Source: Eimeria necatrix (taxonomy: Eukaryota; Apicomplexa; Conoidasida; Eucoccidiorida; Eimeriidae). From it: a DNA stretch of 10,548 bases. Positions 1-7,616 of this stretch are shown one piece after another (position 1 is the stretch's first letter; each line of letters starts with the position of its first letter). Where the stretch lies: contig NW_013655090.1 of the NCBI RefSeq assembly GCF_000499385.1, positions 7,501 to 18,048 on the forward strand. The letters run 5' to 3'. The notes beneath the pieces were generated by a model. It had not been told where the DNA came from. It saw only the letters and a program-made list of their open reading frames with translations, and did not search any database. A program made the translations under genes and the position numbers.

Positions 1-390
1 CTCTTTTTCGCCTTTTTTGGGCCTTTGTTGAGCTCATTTCCATCTACTTCCATCGATTTCTTTTAATTGTTTTTATTTGCTTTTTCTTACTCCATTTAAT
101 TGCTTTTGTTTGCTTCTTTATTTGCTTCATTTAATTGTTTTATTTGCTTTTTATTTTATCCTTTTAATTGTTTTTATTTCGTTTTTGTGTACTCTTTTTG
201 AACATTTTAAATTGCTTTTTAATGGATCTTTGTGCACATTTTTCTCTTTTTTATTTTCTCCCTTTGGCCCCTTTTATTTGCTCTTAATTGGAGTTTTAAT
301 TTCTTTTATTTGCTGCAAAGGAGGCACTAGAATAAATGAATTAATTGAAAAACAAACTTTTAATTTTAATTTATTTAATTTTCCTTTTAG
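1..390 (+). other. T-rich intron end upstream of the first visible exon
   Basis: The stretch is T-rich on the + strand, with recurring TTTATTTGC and TTTTAATTG words, and ends in a clean acceptor at 389-390. I see no coding signal. It is most likely the 3' part of an intron whose upstream exon is outside the window. Confidence 0.65.
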
Positions 391-502
391 GGTTTGTGGA
401 TTCACGGAGAACCTGTGGGGCCTTTTATTTCCCAAGAAGTTGGAAGTGGATCTGTTTTTGTTTGTTCCCGAGTGGGCTTTTGTGCTGCTGGCCTGCCGCC
501 CT

Positions 503-535
<33 letters not shown>

Positions 536-696
536 GGGGGGGCGACGCGGGCAGCTGCTGCTGCAGCAGCAGCCAGCTGCGCTTCGGAGTCAGCAGCACA
601 GAAGTCAGCATCAGCGGCCACTACTTTGCTTGCTTTCCTAGGACTCGATTTTTCGATCCAGCAGCAGCAGAGCTGCTGCTGCTGCAGCGGGAGCCC

Positions 697-740
<44 letters not shown>

Positions 741-1390
741 CCGGGAGAAGCTGCTGCGGGCGCTGCTGCGCAAAAGAGTCGAGGACTGCAGCAGCTGCTG
801 CAGTCCGCAGCTGTGTCTGCGGCTGCTGCAGGAGCACAGCTACGAGCGGCGCAGAGATGCTGCTGCTGCTGCTGCTGCAGCAGCAGAAGCAGATGATGAC
901 TTTCTGGAAATACGGATCGACAGAAACACAAAAGGAATTCGAATTCCAGGATATAAATTCAAAAAAAGAAAAAAGGAAGCAGCAAAAGAAGAAGAAGTTC
1001 CTTACCACGTGCTGATCTTGTGCACCAACAGGCCCAAGGAGCAGCAGCAGCAGCAGCAGCAGCGCAGCAGCAGCAGACGCAGCAGCAGCAGCAGCAAGTA
1101 CACGCACTTCAACAGCATCCTCAAAAGCTCCTCTTTGAGATTCAAGAGGAAGCAAAAAGACAAAAGAAATAAAGACCCAACAATCAGGGAAAAGAGGCCC
1201 CAGGGGGCCCCCCTGAGGGGCCCCCCAGAAGCCGCAGCAGCAACTGTTGCTTCTCCTGCTGCTGCTGCTGTTGCTGCTGCAGCTGCTGCAGCTGCTGCAG
1301 CAGCAGACGACGACGAGGGCGCCCGGGCCCGCAAATGCAGCAGCAGGAGCAGCAGGAGCAGCAGGAGCAGCAGCCGCAGCAGCAGCTGCT

Positions 1391-1428
<38 letters not shown>

Positions 1429-1611
1429 TGGTTCGATGAAGACCCCGACTTCGGGGGGCCCCCCGGGGGCCCCCAGGGGCCCCCTGCTGCAGCAGCAAAT
1501 CGGCGAATGACCCAAAAAGGAAAAAATAAAATAATTTCAAAAAGAAGAAAATTAGAAAATAAAAAAAGCAAACAAGAAGCACTTTCGCAGTTCTTCAAAG
1601 ACGACGATGAG
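391..1611 (+). CDS. Hydrolase gene, exon 1 in window: unknown N-terminal region and start of hydrolase domain
   Basis: The exon follows a T-rich acceptor (ttccttttag, 381-390) and ends at GAG|GTAGTT. It encodes 407 residues. The first 200 or so contain LWIHGEPVGPF, SVFVCSRVGF and VSISGHYFACFPRTRFFD between Ser, Cys and Ala runs; I do not recognise this region. A basic stretch (FKKRKKEAAKEEE) precedes VPYHVLILCTNRP at about residues 203-215, which looks like the opening strand of DUF900 hydrolases. After that come CAG-encoded Gln/Ser runs, two GGGGCCCC-encoded Gly-Pro-Ala segments (1197-1229 and 1452-1485), WFDEDPDFGG and a Lys-rich linker. The frame stays open beyond 1611 into an ATTT array, which I treat as intron. 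Confidence 0.75.
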
Positions 1612-1647
1612 GTAGTTTTAATTTTTTATTTTATTATTTATTTGTTT

Positions 1648-1742
<95 letters not shown>

Positions 1743-1963
1743 TTCATTTATTTATGATTTATTTATTATTTATTTATTTATTTCTGCTTCTCTGTTTTGC
1801 TTCATTTTGTTTATTTGCTTTTAATTTATTTGTTTTTTATTTTTAATTTTATATCTTTCTTTTTTGCTATTGCAAGTCAGTAGCTTTTGCAACTATTCTG
1901 CTTCTTGTAATGCTGCTGCTGCTACTGCTGCTGCTGCTGCTGCTGCTGCTGACACTGCAACCG

Positions 1964-1997
<34 letters not shown>

Positions 1998-2110
1998 CCC
2001 TACTGTTGTTTCTGCTGCTGCTGCTGCTGCTGGTACCGCTACTACTACAACTGCTGCTGCTGCTACAGCTCCTGCTACCCCTACCGCTGCTGCTGCTGCT
2101 GCTGCTCCCC

Positions 2111-2153
<43 letters not shown>

Positions 2154-2466
2154 AGTGGCTGCGAGCTGAGAACTTGCTGCGGGGAGAAAGGGGGGTTTTG
2201 TTTCCTGTCGGATGGTCTCGTTTGTCGAGTGTGGGAAAGGCCCGAACAGCTGTGGTTTACATACACGGCTTCAACGTCACGCTCGAGCAGGTAAACCCTA
2301 AACCCTTTTTTAGGGTTTGGACAAACCCCAAGCCCTAAACCCTAAAACAGGGTTCACGGGCCGAGGGGTTGGGCCTCTTTTGCGGGAAGCAAAAAGGGAA
2401 AAGTGCCCCGAAAAACCCGAAGCTAAATAATCCCTTTGCTGCTGCTGCTGCCGCTGCTGCTGCTGC

Positions 2467-2505
<39 letters not shown>

Positions 2506-5183
2506 ATGCAGGCTTGTTCGCAAATGTCGCATTTGTTTTCTTTTGCACAAATGCCTTCTTATTTAATTCCTTTTGTCTTTTCTTGGAAAGGAGTTTTTGG
2601 AGGTCCTTTTTCAATGCTCTTTTACGGACTTTCAAAAAAAAGCGCCGAAAACCCCGAAACAGGTTCGCCTCCAAACCCTTTTTTAGGGTTTAGGGTTTCA
2701 CCAGAGCCCCCAAACCCTTGCAGCCGGGCCTAAACCCTCAAACCCTACACCTTCTCTAGGGTTTAGGGTTTGACCTTCAGCCATTGACGTCGAGGCCCTT
2801 TTCTAGGGTTTAAAGCTTAGGCTTTAGGGTTTAGGCGGGGCTTCCAAACCCTTTTTTAGGGTTTAGCGCGTTAGATATGGAGCTCGGAAACCCACAAGGA
2901 AATTCTAGTGCTCGAGGGTTTAGGGTTTGGCAATTGGTCCAGGGTTTAGCTGGATCAGGGTTTGGCAGGCTAGGGTTTGCCGGCCCTCAAACCCTTTTTT
3001 AGGGTTTAGGCGAATTAGCGACTGCCCGTAAAGCCTTTAAAGACTTAGCGAAAATAGCGGTAGCCCTAAACCCTAAAACGGCGGATACGAAACTCTGCAG
3101 GCGAGTTAAAACCCTAAAAGAGGGTCTAAAACCCTTCAAATTCCTTCAAAGTCCTCGAAAACCCCCGAAAAGATTCAAAAAAGTTCGAAATTCTTTTTTT
3201 TTTTCAGCGGCGGCTTTCAGCCGCTTTCTGAGGTGTCTCGGCAGCTCAGGTGTATCTGCAGTTCACTTCATTTCCCACTCTGCCGGCGCCAGGGTTTTGC
3301 AAGAAGGACTTGAAAAGTGTTTGGAAAGAGGGTAAAAGCACCAAAATAATCCCCAAAAGTGTTTTTAATGCATTTAAAACATTAAAATAACCTTTAAAAT
3401 GCATTTAAAAGATCAAAATAACCTTTTAATTCTTGAAAAGCGTCAAAATGCGAGCAAAAGACGCAAAATGGTCTTTTGTTTCCTGAAAAGTGTTTGAAAA
3501 AGATAAAAGAACAATTAATCTTTTGCTTCCTAAAATTTAATTAAAAAGAAAGTTAAAAGGATTAAAATAATCTCAAAAACGTTTAAAAAAAAAACAAAAA
3601 TATAAAAATAAATTTTTTTGGAAAGCTTTTCGCGGCGAAGCCTGCAGCTGTACATACACCCCGGGACGTGCGGCTTCTTTTTTTCTTTTTTTTTCATTTT
3701 CTTTTTTTATTTAAATTCCTTTTTATGTCTCCGCATTTTGAAGTATTTATTATTTAAATTTATTCTTTTAAACCCGCCTTTTCACAAATGTTGTCAAATT
3801 AATTAATTTGTAGAGTTCTGTTTAATTTGAAGAATAAAAAGACCTTTAAGGTCTTAAAATGAGCTCTTTTGTCATAAAATAATCAATTTTAGACTTATTA
3901 ATCAATTCTAATTCACTTAATGGCAACAAACTCCTTTTTTTAATTCCCATTTTCGCAGAGACATTCTAGAAGAGATCCTGGACCCTTCTGACGCCTTGGG
4001 GGCCTCCGGGGGGCCCCCGCGGGGCCCCACAGGGGCCCCCGGGGGGCCCCCGGGGGGCCCCTGTGAGGCCCCACAGGGGGCCCCCAAGGGGGCCCCCAGG
4101 GGGGCCCCCAGGGGGGCCCCCGGGGGGGCCCCCGGGGGCCCCAAGAAGATGCGAGTTTTGTCAATTGTGATGCTGAGTCCAGACTATCCTTTGAAGAAGT
4201 TTGTGGGGAAAAGTTATTCGATTTCTCGTCGGTTTTGTTCTTTTATTTCCATTTATGGAGACACTAGGGACCAGGTAATTTGCAAGAAAGTGGAAGAAGT
4301 TATAAAAGAAAGAAGTGAATTATAAATGCCAAAAAAAAGAAAAGAAATTAAAAAGAGGAAGAAGTAGTAAAACAAAGAAGTGAATTATAAATGCCAAAAA
4401 AGAAAAAAAGAAATTAAAAAACGGAAGAAGGAATAAAAGAAAGAAGTGAATTATAAATGCCAAAAAAGAAAAAAAAAGAAATTAAAAAGAGGAAGAAGTA
4501 ATAAAAGAAAGAAATGAATTATAAATGCCAAAAAAGAAAAAAAGAAATTAATGGATTTAAATAAATCCATTTAGTTTAATTGAGTCAATTTAATTCAAAC
4601 AACTTGATTCAAATGATTAATTGAATTTAAATGAATTAATGCAATTTAAATGAATTAATTTGATTTAGTTTAATTAATTTAAATAATTAATTTAAATAAT
4701 TAATTTAAATAATTAATATAAATAATTAATATAAATAATTAATATAAATAATTAATTTAAATAATTAATTTAAATAATTAATTTAAATAATTAATTTAAA
4801 TAATTAATTTAAATAATTAATTAATTTAATTTAATTTATTTTATTTCTACAGGCCCTCGCCTTTTCGGAGTTGTACAACAGAGAGCCCTGTATGGGAAAA
4901 AGACTTTTTTGTCTTCACTCCGGATCGAAAGAAAATGAAAATAAAAATGAAAAAAACAAAACAAGAAACTCCAACTCGCAGCAGCAGCAGCTGCTGCAGC
5001 AGCAGCAGCAGCAGCAGTTGCTGCTGCTGCAGCAGCAGCTGCTGCAGCAGCAGCAGCGGGACGCAGCCGCTGCTGCGCCCTCAGCGCCAGCAGCAGCAGC
5101 AACAGCAGCGGAAGAAGCCCCGGCAGAAGCAGCAGCAGCAGCAACTCTAGCTGACGCAGCAGCAGCAGCAGCAGAAGCAGCAC

Positions 5184-5217
<34 letters not shown>

Positions 5218-5234
5218 TGCAGCAGCAGCAGAAG

Positions 5235-5280
<46 letters not shown>

Positions 5281-5693
5281 GTCAAACTGGCTCGACTTGG
5301 ATGTAATAGACACCACCTTTGTAGAGGGACACATGGACTTCTTGAAGTAAACAATTAAAAAAATAAATTAAATTAAATAAATTAAATTAAATAAATTAAA
5401 TAAAATAAATTAAATTAAATAAATTGAATTAAATAAATTGAATTAAATAAATTAAATTAAATAAATTAAATTAAATAAATTAAATTAAATAAATTAAATT
5501 AAATAAATTAAATTAAATAATAATAATTAAACAATTAAAACAAATAAAAACGAACAAATAAAATAAAATAAACAAAAAAACAAAATAAAATAAACAAATA
5601 TTTCTTTTTTGTTTTTGGAGTTGTGGGGCCCCCCTGGGGTCTTTTTTTTCGGTTTTTGCTGCTGCCAGCACAGTTTGCTGCTGCGGTTTCGAA

Positions 5694-5746
<53 letters not shown>

Positions 5747-5909
5747 ACATTCCATTTACCAAGCCAACCGCGAAGTCATGGACGACATTCGCGAAGTCAT
5801 AGTCAAAGGCGCCCGGGCCAGCGCGCGCCGCGCCCGCCTCGAGCGGCGAAGGGGAAATGTCTTTTGCTTCCGAGTGGCCCCAGCAGCAGTTCGAAGTCTC
5901 TATGGATAG
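391..5909 (+). CDS. DUF900-like alpha/beta-hydrolase, 7 exons, 5' partial
   Basis: This is the 3' part of a spliced gene. Exons 391-1611, 2156-2290, 2512-2662, 3208-3331, 3959-4274, 4853-5346 and 5747-5909 join in consistent phase (0,0,1,2,0,2) to give 867 residues and a TAG stop. Reading from the first base, the hydrolase core begins near residue 203 (VLILCTNRP). It continues with VVYIHGFN (His 444, oxyanion-hole region), FVFSWKG, HFISHSAGARVL (nucleophile Ser 527), IVMLSPDYPL, ISIYGDTRDQALAFS (likely acid in GDTRD), DVIDTTF and LKHSIY (catalytic His 815). This order matches the DUF900 family (Pfam PF05990, COG4782), which is largely bacterial and of unknown substrate. No in-frame ATG precedes residue 372, and a TAG sits on the acceptor, so the start lies upstream. 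The family call rests on recalled motif order, not a search. Substrate and cell location are unknown. Confidence 0.83.
1621..1785. repeat. (ATTT)n microsatellite
   Basis: About 165 bp of nearly perfect ATTT tandem repeats with occasional ATT interruptions, inside an intron. Confidence 0.95.
1908..2154. repeat. Imperfect (GCT)n/(CTG)n tract at an intron 3' end
   Basis: Mostly GCT triplets with ACT, CCC and ACA variants, running to the acceptor AG at 2154-2155. The sense strand reads CTG, not CAG. Confidence 0.9.
2156..2290 (+). CDS. Hydrolase gene, exon 2: HGFN oxyanion-hole segment
   Basis: The exon is 135 bp, phase 0 at both ends. It follows a CTG tract ending ctgctgcag and stops at GAGCAG|GTAAAC. 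It encodes 45 residues ending in TAVVYIHGFNVTLEQ. The hydrophobic strand followed by HGFN is the typical first signature of DUF900-type alpha/beta-hydrolases (usually HGFN followed by V-S/T). Confidence 0.85.
2291..2511 (+). other. Hydrolase intron with telomere-like repeats and GCT tract
   Basis: The intron opens inside the telomere-like motif (GTAAACCCTAAACCC), carries one 19-nt AAACCC/GGGTTT palindrome at 2300-2318, and ends in a GCT tract (2438-2505) before gcatgcag. Confidence 0.8.
2512..2662 (+). CDS. Hydrolase gene, exon 3: SW segment and following helix
   Basis: The acceptor is gctgcatgcag after a GCT tract, and the donor is ACAG|GTTCGC (phase 1). It encodes ACSQMSHLFSFAQ, then IPFVFSWKG, then FYGLSKKSAENPET. 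In DUF900 proteins the equivalent stretch reads roughly AAQLA...PVLFSWPS...DRESAE, so the exon fills the expected gap between HGFN and the nucleophile exon. Confidence 0.83.
2663..3207 (+). other. Hydrolase intron filled with telomere-like repeats
   Basis: Donor ACAG|GTTCGC (phase 1), acceptor a long T run plus cag. The body is dominated by AAACCCT and AGGGTTT heptamers in both orientations. No coding segment is needed here, because exons 3 and 4 join in phase and cover the expected family sequence. Confidence 0.8.
2673..3116. repeat. Interstitial telomere-like AAACCCT/AGGGTTT repeats
   Basis: Many degenerate heptamers on both strands, interspersed with unique sequence. Three exact copies of AAACCCTTTTTTAGGGTTT lie at 2673-2691, 2846-2864 and 2989-3007, with a fourth in the preceding intron. 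Eimeria genomes are known for such interstitial repeats. Confidence 0.9.
3208..3331 (+). CDS. Hydrolase gene, exon 4: nucleophile elbow
   Basis: A strong acceptor with a long T run (3193-3207) precedes the exon, and the donor is AGAGG|GTAAAA (phase 2). It encodes AAAFSRFLRCLGSSG, then VHFISHSAGARVLQEGLEK. The elbow SHSAG carries the predicted nucleophile Ser (codon 3279-3281). Family members usually have AHSMGNR here, so Ala replaces Met and Ala-Arg replaces Asn-Arg, while the Ser and the following Gly are kept. Confidence 0.87.
3332..3958 (+). other. AT-rich hydrolase intron
   Basis: Donor GAGG|GTAAAA (phase 2), acceptor tttcgcag. The sequence is rich in AAAATAA and TTTAAAA words, with T-rich stretches near 3680-3720. 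A short open frame at 3618-3806 is AT-rich and has no family resemblance. I see no gene here. Confidence 0.75.
3959..4274 (+). CDS. Hydrolase gene, exon 5: Gly-Ala-Pro insert and acid-bearing segment
   Basis: The acceptor AG at 3957-3958 (tttcgcag) is the one that satisfies phase 2; the later AG at 3968-3969 does not. The exon encodes DILEEILDPSDALGA. About 46 Gly/Ala/Pro-rich residues follow, from a GGGGCCCC tract at 4006-4142. Then come KKMRVLSIVMLSPDYPLKKF and FISIYGDTRDQ. The last two segments match the DUF900 pattern of a strand ending APD, then a strand ending YVSxxDxAL. Confidence 0.83.
4006..4142 (+). repeat. GGGGCCCC repeat tract inside exon 5
   Basis: Alternating runs of G and C (4-7 each) with short spacers, read in frame as Gly-Ala-Pro/Gly-Pro-Pro. 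It stays open through the exon and ends at the conserved KKMRVLSIVML. Confidence 0.93.
4316..4558. repeat. Tandem repeat of 65-68 bp units
   Basis: Four units start with TGAATTATAAATGCC at 4316, 4381, 4447 and 4515. Spacing varies by A-run length. The unit continues with an A/G-rich segment (GAGGAAGAAGTA...). Confidence 0.9.
4681..4822. repeat. 13-bp AAATAATTAATTT tandem array
   Basis: About eleven copies of AAATAATTAATTT with A/T variants, just before the intron acceptor. Confidence 0.92.
4853..5346 (+). CDS. Hydrolase gene, exon 6: ALAFS segment, Gln/Ala-rich insert, DVIDTT segment
   Basis: The acceptor is ttatttctacag, and the exon begins ALAFSELYNREP, completing the GDTRDQ-ALAFS motif in phase 0. 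A KNEK-rich stretch and about 100 residues of Gln, Leu and Ala from CAG/CTG runs follow, then NWLDLDVIDTTFVEGHMDFL. A TAA lies directly at 5348-5350, but the donor AA|GTAAAC at 5347 avoids it and restores the family-typical FL-x-HS-x-Y spacing in the next exon. Confidence 0.83.
5347..5746 (+). other. Hydrolase last intron with 14-bp AT array and CTG tract
   Basis: Donor AA|GTAAAC, acceptor ctgctgccag (phase 2). It contains AAATTAAATTAAAT repeats (about 5355-5523), an A-rich segment, a short unique part and a CTG tract (5696-5742) running to the acceptor. Confidence 0.8.
5355..5523. repeat. 14-bp AAATTAAATTAAAT tandem array
   Basis: Repeats of 14 bp with some shortened units, entirely A/T apart from two G substitutions. 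Confidence 0.9.
5747..5909 (+). CDS. Hydrolase gene, exon 7: catalytic His and C-terminus
   Basis: The exon follows a CTG tract ending tgctgccag. The split codon AA|A gives Lys, then HSIYQANREVMDDIREVI, a run of Ala/Arg (GARASARRARLERRR) and VFCFRVAP, ending at TAG 5907-5909. DUF900 proteins end with a GHSYY-like catalytic His followed by a helix with a conserved Asp-Leu/Ile-Arg. That matches here, with Lys in place of the usual Gly before His. Confidence 0.85.
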
Positions 5910-5918
5910 TACCCACTT

Positions 5919-5991
5919 GGGGGCCCCTTGGGGGCCCCCGGGGGCCCCCTGGGGGCCCCCGGGGGGCCCCCTGGGGGCCCCGGGGGCCCCC
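5919..5991. repeat. GGGGCCCC tract downstream of the hydrolase stop
   Basis: Alternating G and C runs with TT or CT spacers, like those in the exons but beyond the inferred stop codon. Confidence 0.9.
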
Positions 5992-6083
5992 AAAATGCCC
6001 CTACTCCTCGAGGCCTCAAGTTCCGGAAAAGCGGAGTTTTTTGAGCTGGTTTCACTGCGTGGCTTAGTTGTTGTCAATTATAA

Positions 6084-6125
6084 ATAAACAAACAAATAAA
6101 CAAACAATAAATAAATAAAAGAATA

Positions 6126-6197
<72 letters not shown>
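6084..6197. repeat. (AAAT)n microsatellite
   Basis: AAAC/AAAT repeats grade into about 75 bp of perfect AAAT (6121-6195). Confidence 0.95.
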
Positions 6198-6244
6198 GTT
6201 TTTAATTGAATAGTTGTAATTAATTGGTTTAAAAGGATTGAAAA

Positions 6245-6537
6245 ATGACAAAGTTGGCGTTTTTGTTCGTTAGGAATTTCTCCAGCAACAGCCGCGGTCA
6301 CTCTCAGCTGCCGTTTACTGCTGCGTTTTGAAGCAATTAATGGACCAATTGGTTCGATTTGAATTAAATAATTCATTTTTTAATTTATTTTTGATTTATT
6401 TGTTCTTTTTTGCGGCGGTTTGCGCGCTTTTAGGGCCTCTTTGCCCGTTTTTGCCTCGCGAGCTCTGGGGCTTGAGAGCCCGCTGGCGCGGCTGCATGAG
6501 TTGCTGCTGAACTGGGCCATTTTGCGCTCTTTTGGGG
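6245..6537 (+). CDS. Candidate 5' exons with a presequence-like N-terminus
   Basis: An ATG at 6245 opens MTKLAFLFVRNFSSNSRGH, which is hydrophobic and Arg/Ser-rich without acidic residues, like a mitochondrial presequence. It stops at 6329 if unspliced. Splicing from 6312 (CC|GTTTAC) to 6434 (cgcttttag|G) is in phase and adds ASLPVFASRALGLES and LARLHELLLNWAILRSFG, a coding-like amphipathic stretch that could end at GGGG|GTTTTT (6537). The intervening 6313-6433 is AT-rich and intron-like. It would suit the N-terminus of the downstream RAP gene, since those proteins are usually mitochondrial, but the link across the GGGGCCCC region is not established. The donor is weak. Confidence 0.3.
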
Positions 6538-6624
6538 GTTTTTAAACTCCAAAAAAGTGAAATAAATCAAATATAATCATTTATTCGCGACTTCCGCTCT
6601 TTTAAACTGCTTTTCCCGCCACAG

Positions 6625-7115
6625 GGGCCCCCAAATTCCCGCTGGGGGGCCCCGGGGGCCCCTGCCTATACACCCGGGGCCCCTGTCCATACACCCCAAC
6701 TATGCACTTTCTCCCCTCAAAATGTACCTCCTGAGGGGCCCCCTGAGGGATCGCCAGGGGGCCCTTGGGGGGCCCCTGAGGGGCCCCCTGAGGGCCCGCC
6801 AGGGGGCCCTTGGGGGGGCCCCCAGGGGCCCCCCAAGGTTTGGGCTGGCCCCTGCTTCTGGGGGCCCCCACGGGGGGCCCCCAGCTCCAGAGGGGGCCCC
6901 CCAGCTACGGGGGGCCCCCCAGATAGCTAGGGCCCTGCTGCTGCAGAGGGGCCCCCCAAACCCTCAACTGTACCCTTTTTGTGGGGGCCCCCGCAGCAAG
7001 CAGCAGCTCCGCTGCTTCAGCAGCAACTTGGGGGCCCCCCAAACGGCGGGGGGGCCCCCATCTTCCAGTACCCTTAAAGATGGGGGGCCCCCATCTTCCA
7101 GTACCCTTAAGGATG
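6625..7115. repeat. Long GGGGCCCC-rich repeat region
   Basis: Dense alternating G and C runs with varied spacers, including a 33-bp tandem duplication at 7049-7114. Confidence 0.88.
7049..7114. repeat. 33-bp direct tandem duplication
   Basis: Units 7049-7081 and 7082-7114 each begin with six G and five C and contain TCTTCCAGTACCCTTAA. They differ at one base (A at 7078, G at 7111). Confidence 0.95.
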
Positions 7116-7139
7116 GGGTATCTTTGGGTGTTGGTTTGA

Positions 7140-7258
7140 ATGAAGGGGGCAGCAGCAGAACAGCCGCGGGCCACAGAGGCAGCAGCAGCAGCAGCAGGAC
7201 TGCCGTCGCTGCCGCCTCTCCCGTGTGTGGGTGCAGCAGCAGCAGCAGGCAGCGGAGA

Positions 7259-7297
<39 letters not shown>

Positions 7298-7573
7298 AGT
7301 GTATGAAGAGGGTTTGTGTCTGGAAATGGACAAGTTGATTTTCAGGTGTACAGACACCGAAGAGCTGCTGCGGCTTAGCGTCGCCCACCGCCGTCAGGTG
7401 TATGTACACAACTTGGTGAGCCTGCTGCAGCAGCTCACGCTGCTGCAGCAGCAGCAGCAGACACAGCAGCAGCAGCAGACACAGCAGCAGCAGCAGCAGC
7501 AGCAGCAAATGCAGCAGCAGCAACAGAAACAGCAGACGCTGCTGCAGGAGCAGCAGACGCTGCTGCAGCCGAC

Positions 7574-7616
<43 letters not shown>

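Larger units (their letters stand above)
1612..2155 (+). other. Hydrolase intron with ATTT array and CTG tract
   Basis: Donor GAG|GTAGTT, acceptor ctgctgcag|TGG, phase 0. The first half is almost pure ATTT/TTTA tandem repeat, and the second half is GCT/CTG triplets that run into the acceptor. Confidence 0.8.
4275..4852 (+). other. Hydrolase intron with two tandem arrays
   Basis: Donor CAG|GTAATT, acceptor ttctacag, phase 0. A 65-68 bp purine-rich tandem repeat fills the first part, and a 13-bp AT-rich array fills the second. Confidence 0.82.
5910..6244. other. Intergenic or 3' UTR with GGGGCCCC tract and (AAAT)n
   Basis: After the hydrolase stop, a GGGGCCCC tract spans 5919-5991. About 100 bp of unremarkable sequence follows, then TAAA/AAAT tandem repeats at about 6084-6197. 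No coding signal or polyadenylation signal could be assigned with confidence. Confidence 0.6.
6538..7139. other. GGGGCCCC-rich region with no assigned gene
   Basis: After about 85 bp of AT-mixed sequence, a possible acceptor (cttttcccgccacag) lies at 6624. From there to about 7115 the sequence is dominated by GGGGCCCC blocks. Several frames stay open by composition alone, so frame cannot be inferred. It may be an intron or 5' UTR of the RAP gene, or hold a Pro/Gly-rich exon. Confidence 0.5.

Noticed and set aside
274..1598. Long minus-strand open frames rich in poly-Ala, poly-Leu or poly-Cys over exon 1
   Set aside because: They are reverse readings of CAG runs; the only non-repetitive, family-like content in this region is on the + strand.
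1612..1824. Continuation of the exon 1 frame into ATTT repeats (poly FIYL)
   Set aside because: A donor GAG|GTAGTT precedes it, and the next exon joins in phase with conserved sequence; the tail is an artefact of the array.
2291..3116. A chromosome end or true telomere
   Set aside because: Units are degenerate, point both ways and lie in introns between exons of one gene, so they are interstitial.
3618..3806. Small open frame in the hydrolase intron
   Set aside because: It is Phe/Leu-rich from AT-rich sequence, has no family resemblance and lies between phase-compatible exons.
4316..4830. CRISPR-like array or mobile element from regularly spaced repeats
   Set aside because: Units are contiguous tandem repeats without unique spacers, terminal inverted repeats or a transposase.
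5348..5350. TAA as the hydrolase stop codon after HMDFLK
   Set aside because: The overlapping donor GTAAAC and the exon at 5747 restore the expected catalytic His and C-terminal helix in phase.
5910..6244. Extra exon of the hydrolase after 5909
   Set aside because: The family's C-terminal helix is complete and a stop follows; downstream is repeat sequence with no conserved segment.
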